Source: Bacteroidales bacterium (GTDB lineage Bacteria > Bacteroidota > Bacteroidia > Bacteroidales > WCHB1-69). Taken from it: a stretch of 7,109 bases of DNA. Below are positions 7,054 to 7,109 of this stretch, piece by piece. A program made the translations under genes and the position numbers. The stretch spans positions 1-7,109 of the forward strand of contig DUOL01000167.1 of NCBI GenBank assembly GCA_012838875.1, in the 5' to 3' direction. The notes under the pieces were generated by a model that saw nothing but the letters and a program-made list of their open reading frames with translations, was not told where the DNA came from and ran no database searches. Numbering within the stretch: the stretch's first letter is position 1; the number at the start of each line of letters is the position of its first letter.

Positions 7054-7109
7054 GTGCACGAGTAATTTAGCTGCGTGAGGCGCTTAGGTGGAAAGCCCGC
7101 AAGGGCGGA
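7054..7109 (+). ncRNA. Possible structured RNA or mobile-element edge (HEARO/omega-RNA-like?), cut by the window end
   Basis: The stretch begins 6 nt after the MSEP-CTERM stop and has a composition unlike the AT-rich genes (34 of 59 bases G or C over 7051-7109). GCCC (7095-7098) and GGGC (7103-7106) form a perfect stem around GCAA, a GNRA tetraloop. Upstream, GCG (7073-7075) and CGC (7081-7083) can pair around TGAGG, or a GTGA loop can form at 7075-7078. No open reading frame or T-run is seen, so it is not an ordinary terminator. TAGGTGGAAAG at 7085-7095, followed by a GNRA hairpin and GGA, resembles what I recall of the 5' part of IscB omega-RNA (HEARO); this is from memory and not verified. 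A palindromic repeat element or unrelated RNA is equally possible. The strand is assumed. Confidence 0.3.

Overview
The window looks like part of an AT-rich Bacteroidetes (Bacteroidota) chromosome, probably Flavobacteriia. The signs are the product families, the lack of strong Shine-Dalgarno sites (starts sit behind A-rich runs such as TAAAAATG), a Bacteroidetes-type -7 box (TAATTTTG, matching TAnnTTTG) upstream of the fourth gene, and the exosortase K / MSEP-CTERM pair. The genus cannot be read from the sequence; Capnocytophaga-like flavobacteria are only a guess. All five genes are on the + strand.

Region 1 (22-3490) is a tightly packed surface-polysaccharide segment. It holds a Wzx/MATE-type flippase, an ATP-grasp protein of the 'sugar-transfer associated' type, and a second ATP-grasp protein of the TupA type. 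The genes are separated by only 2 nt when the ATG starts are used, so they are very likely co-transcribed. They probably continue an operon that begins left of the window. The joint theme is building, chemically decorating and flipping a lipid-linked glycan.

Region 2 (3491-3695) is a 205-bp AT-rich spacer. It carries a 12-bp A/T palindrome, a GTTCT-N5-AGAAC dyad and a candidate -7 promoter box, and probably separates two transcription units.

Region 3 (3696-7047) is a two-gene sorting module. A compact exosortase (XrtK type, with Cys/Arg/His catalytic residues) overlaps by 17 nt a large membrane protein. That protein has about eleven N-terminal membrane helices, VIT-like and vWA-like domains, and a C-terminal MSEP + membrane helix + basic tail signal. 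The enzyme and its apparently dedicated substrate are thus encoded side by side and probably translationally coupled, next to glycan genes as exosortase systems often are.

Region 4 (7048-7109) is a short tail of clearly different composition (34 of 59 bases G or C from 7051 on). It starts just after the MSEP gene and can form hairpins with GNRA loops. It may be the 5' part of a structured RNA or the edge of a mobile element, possibly HEARO/omega-RNA-like, but the window ends before this can be decided.
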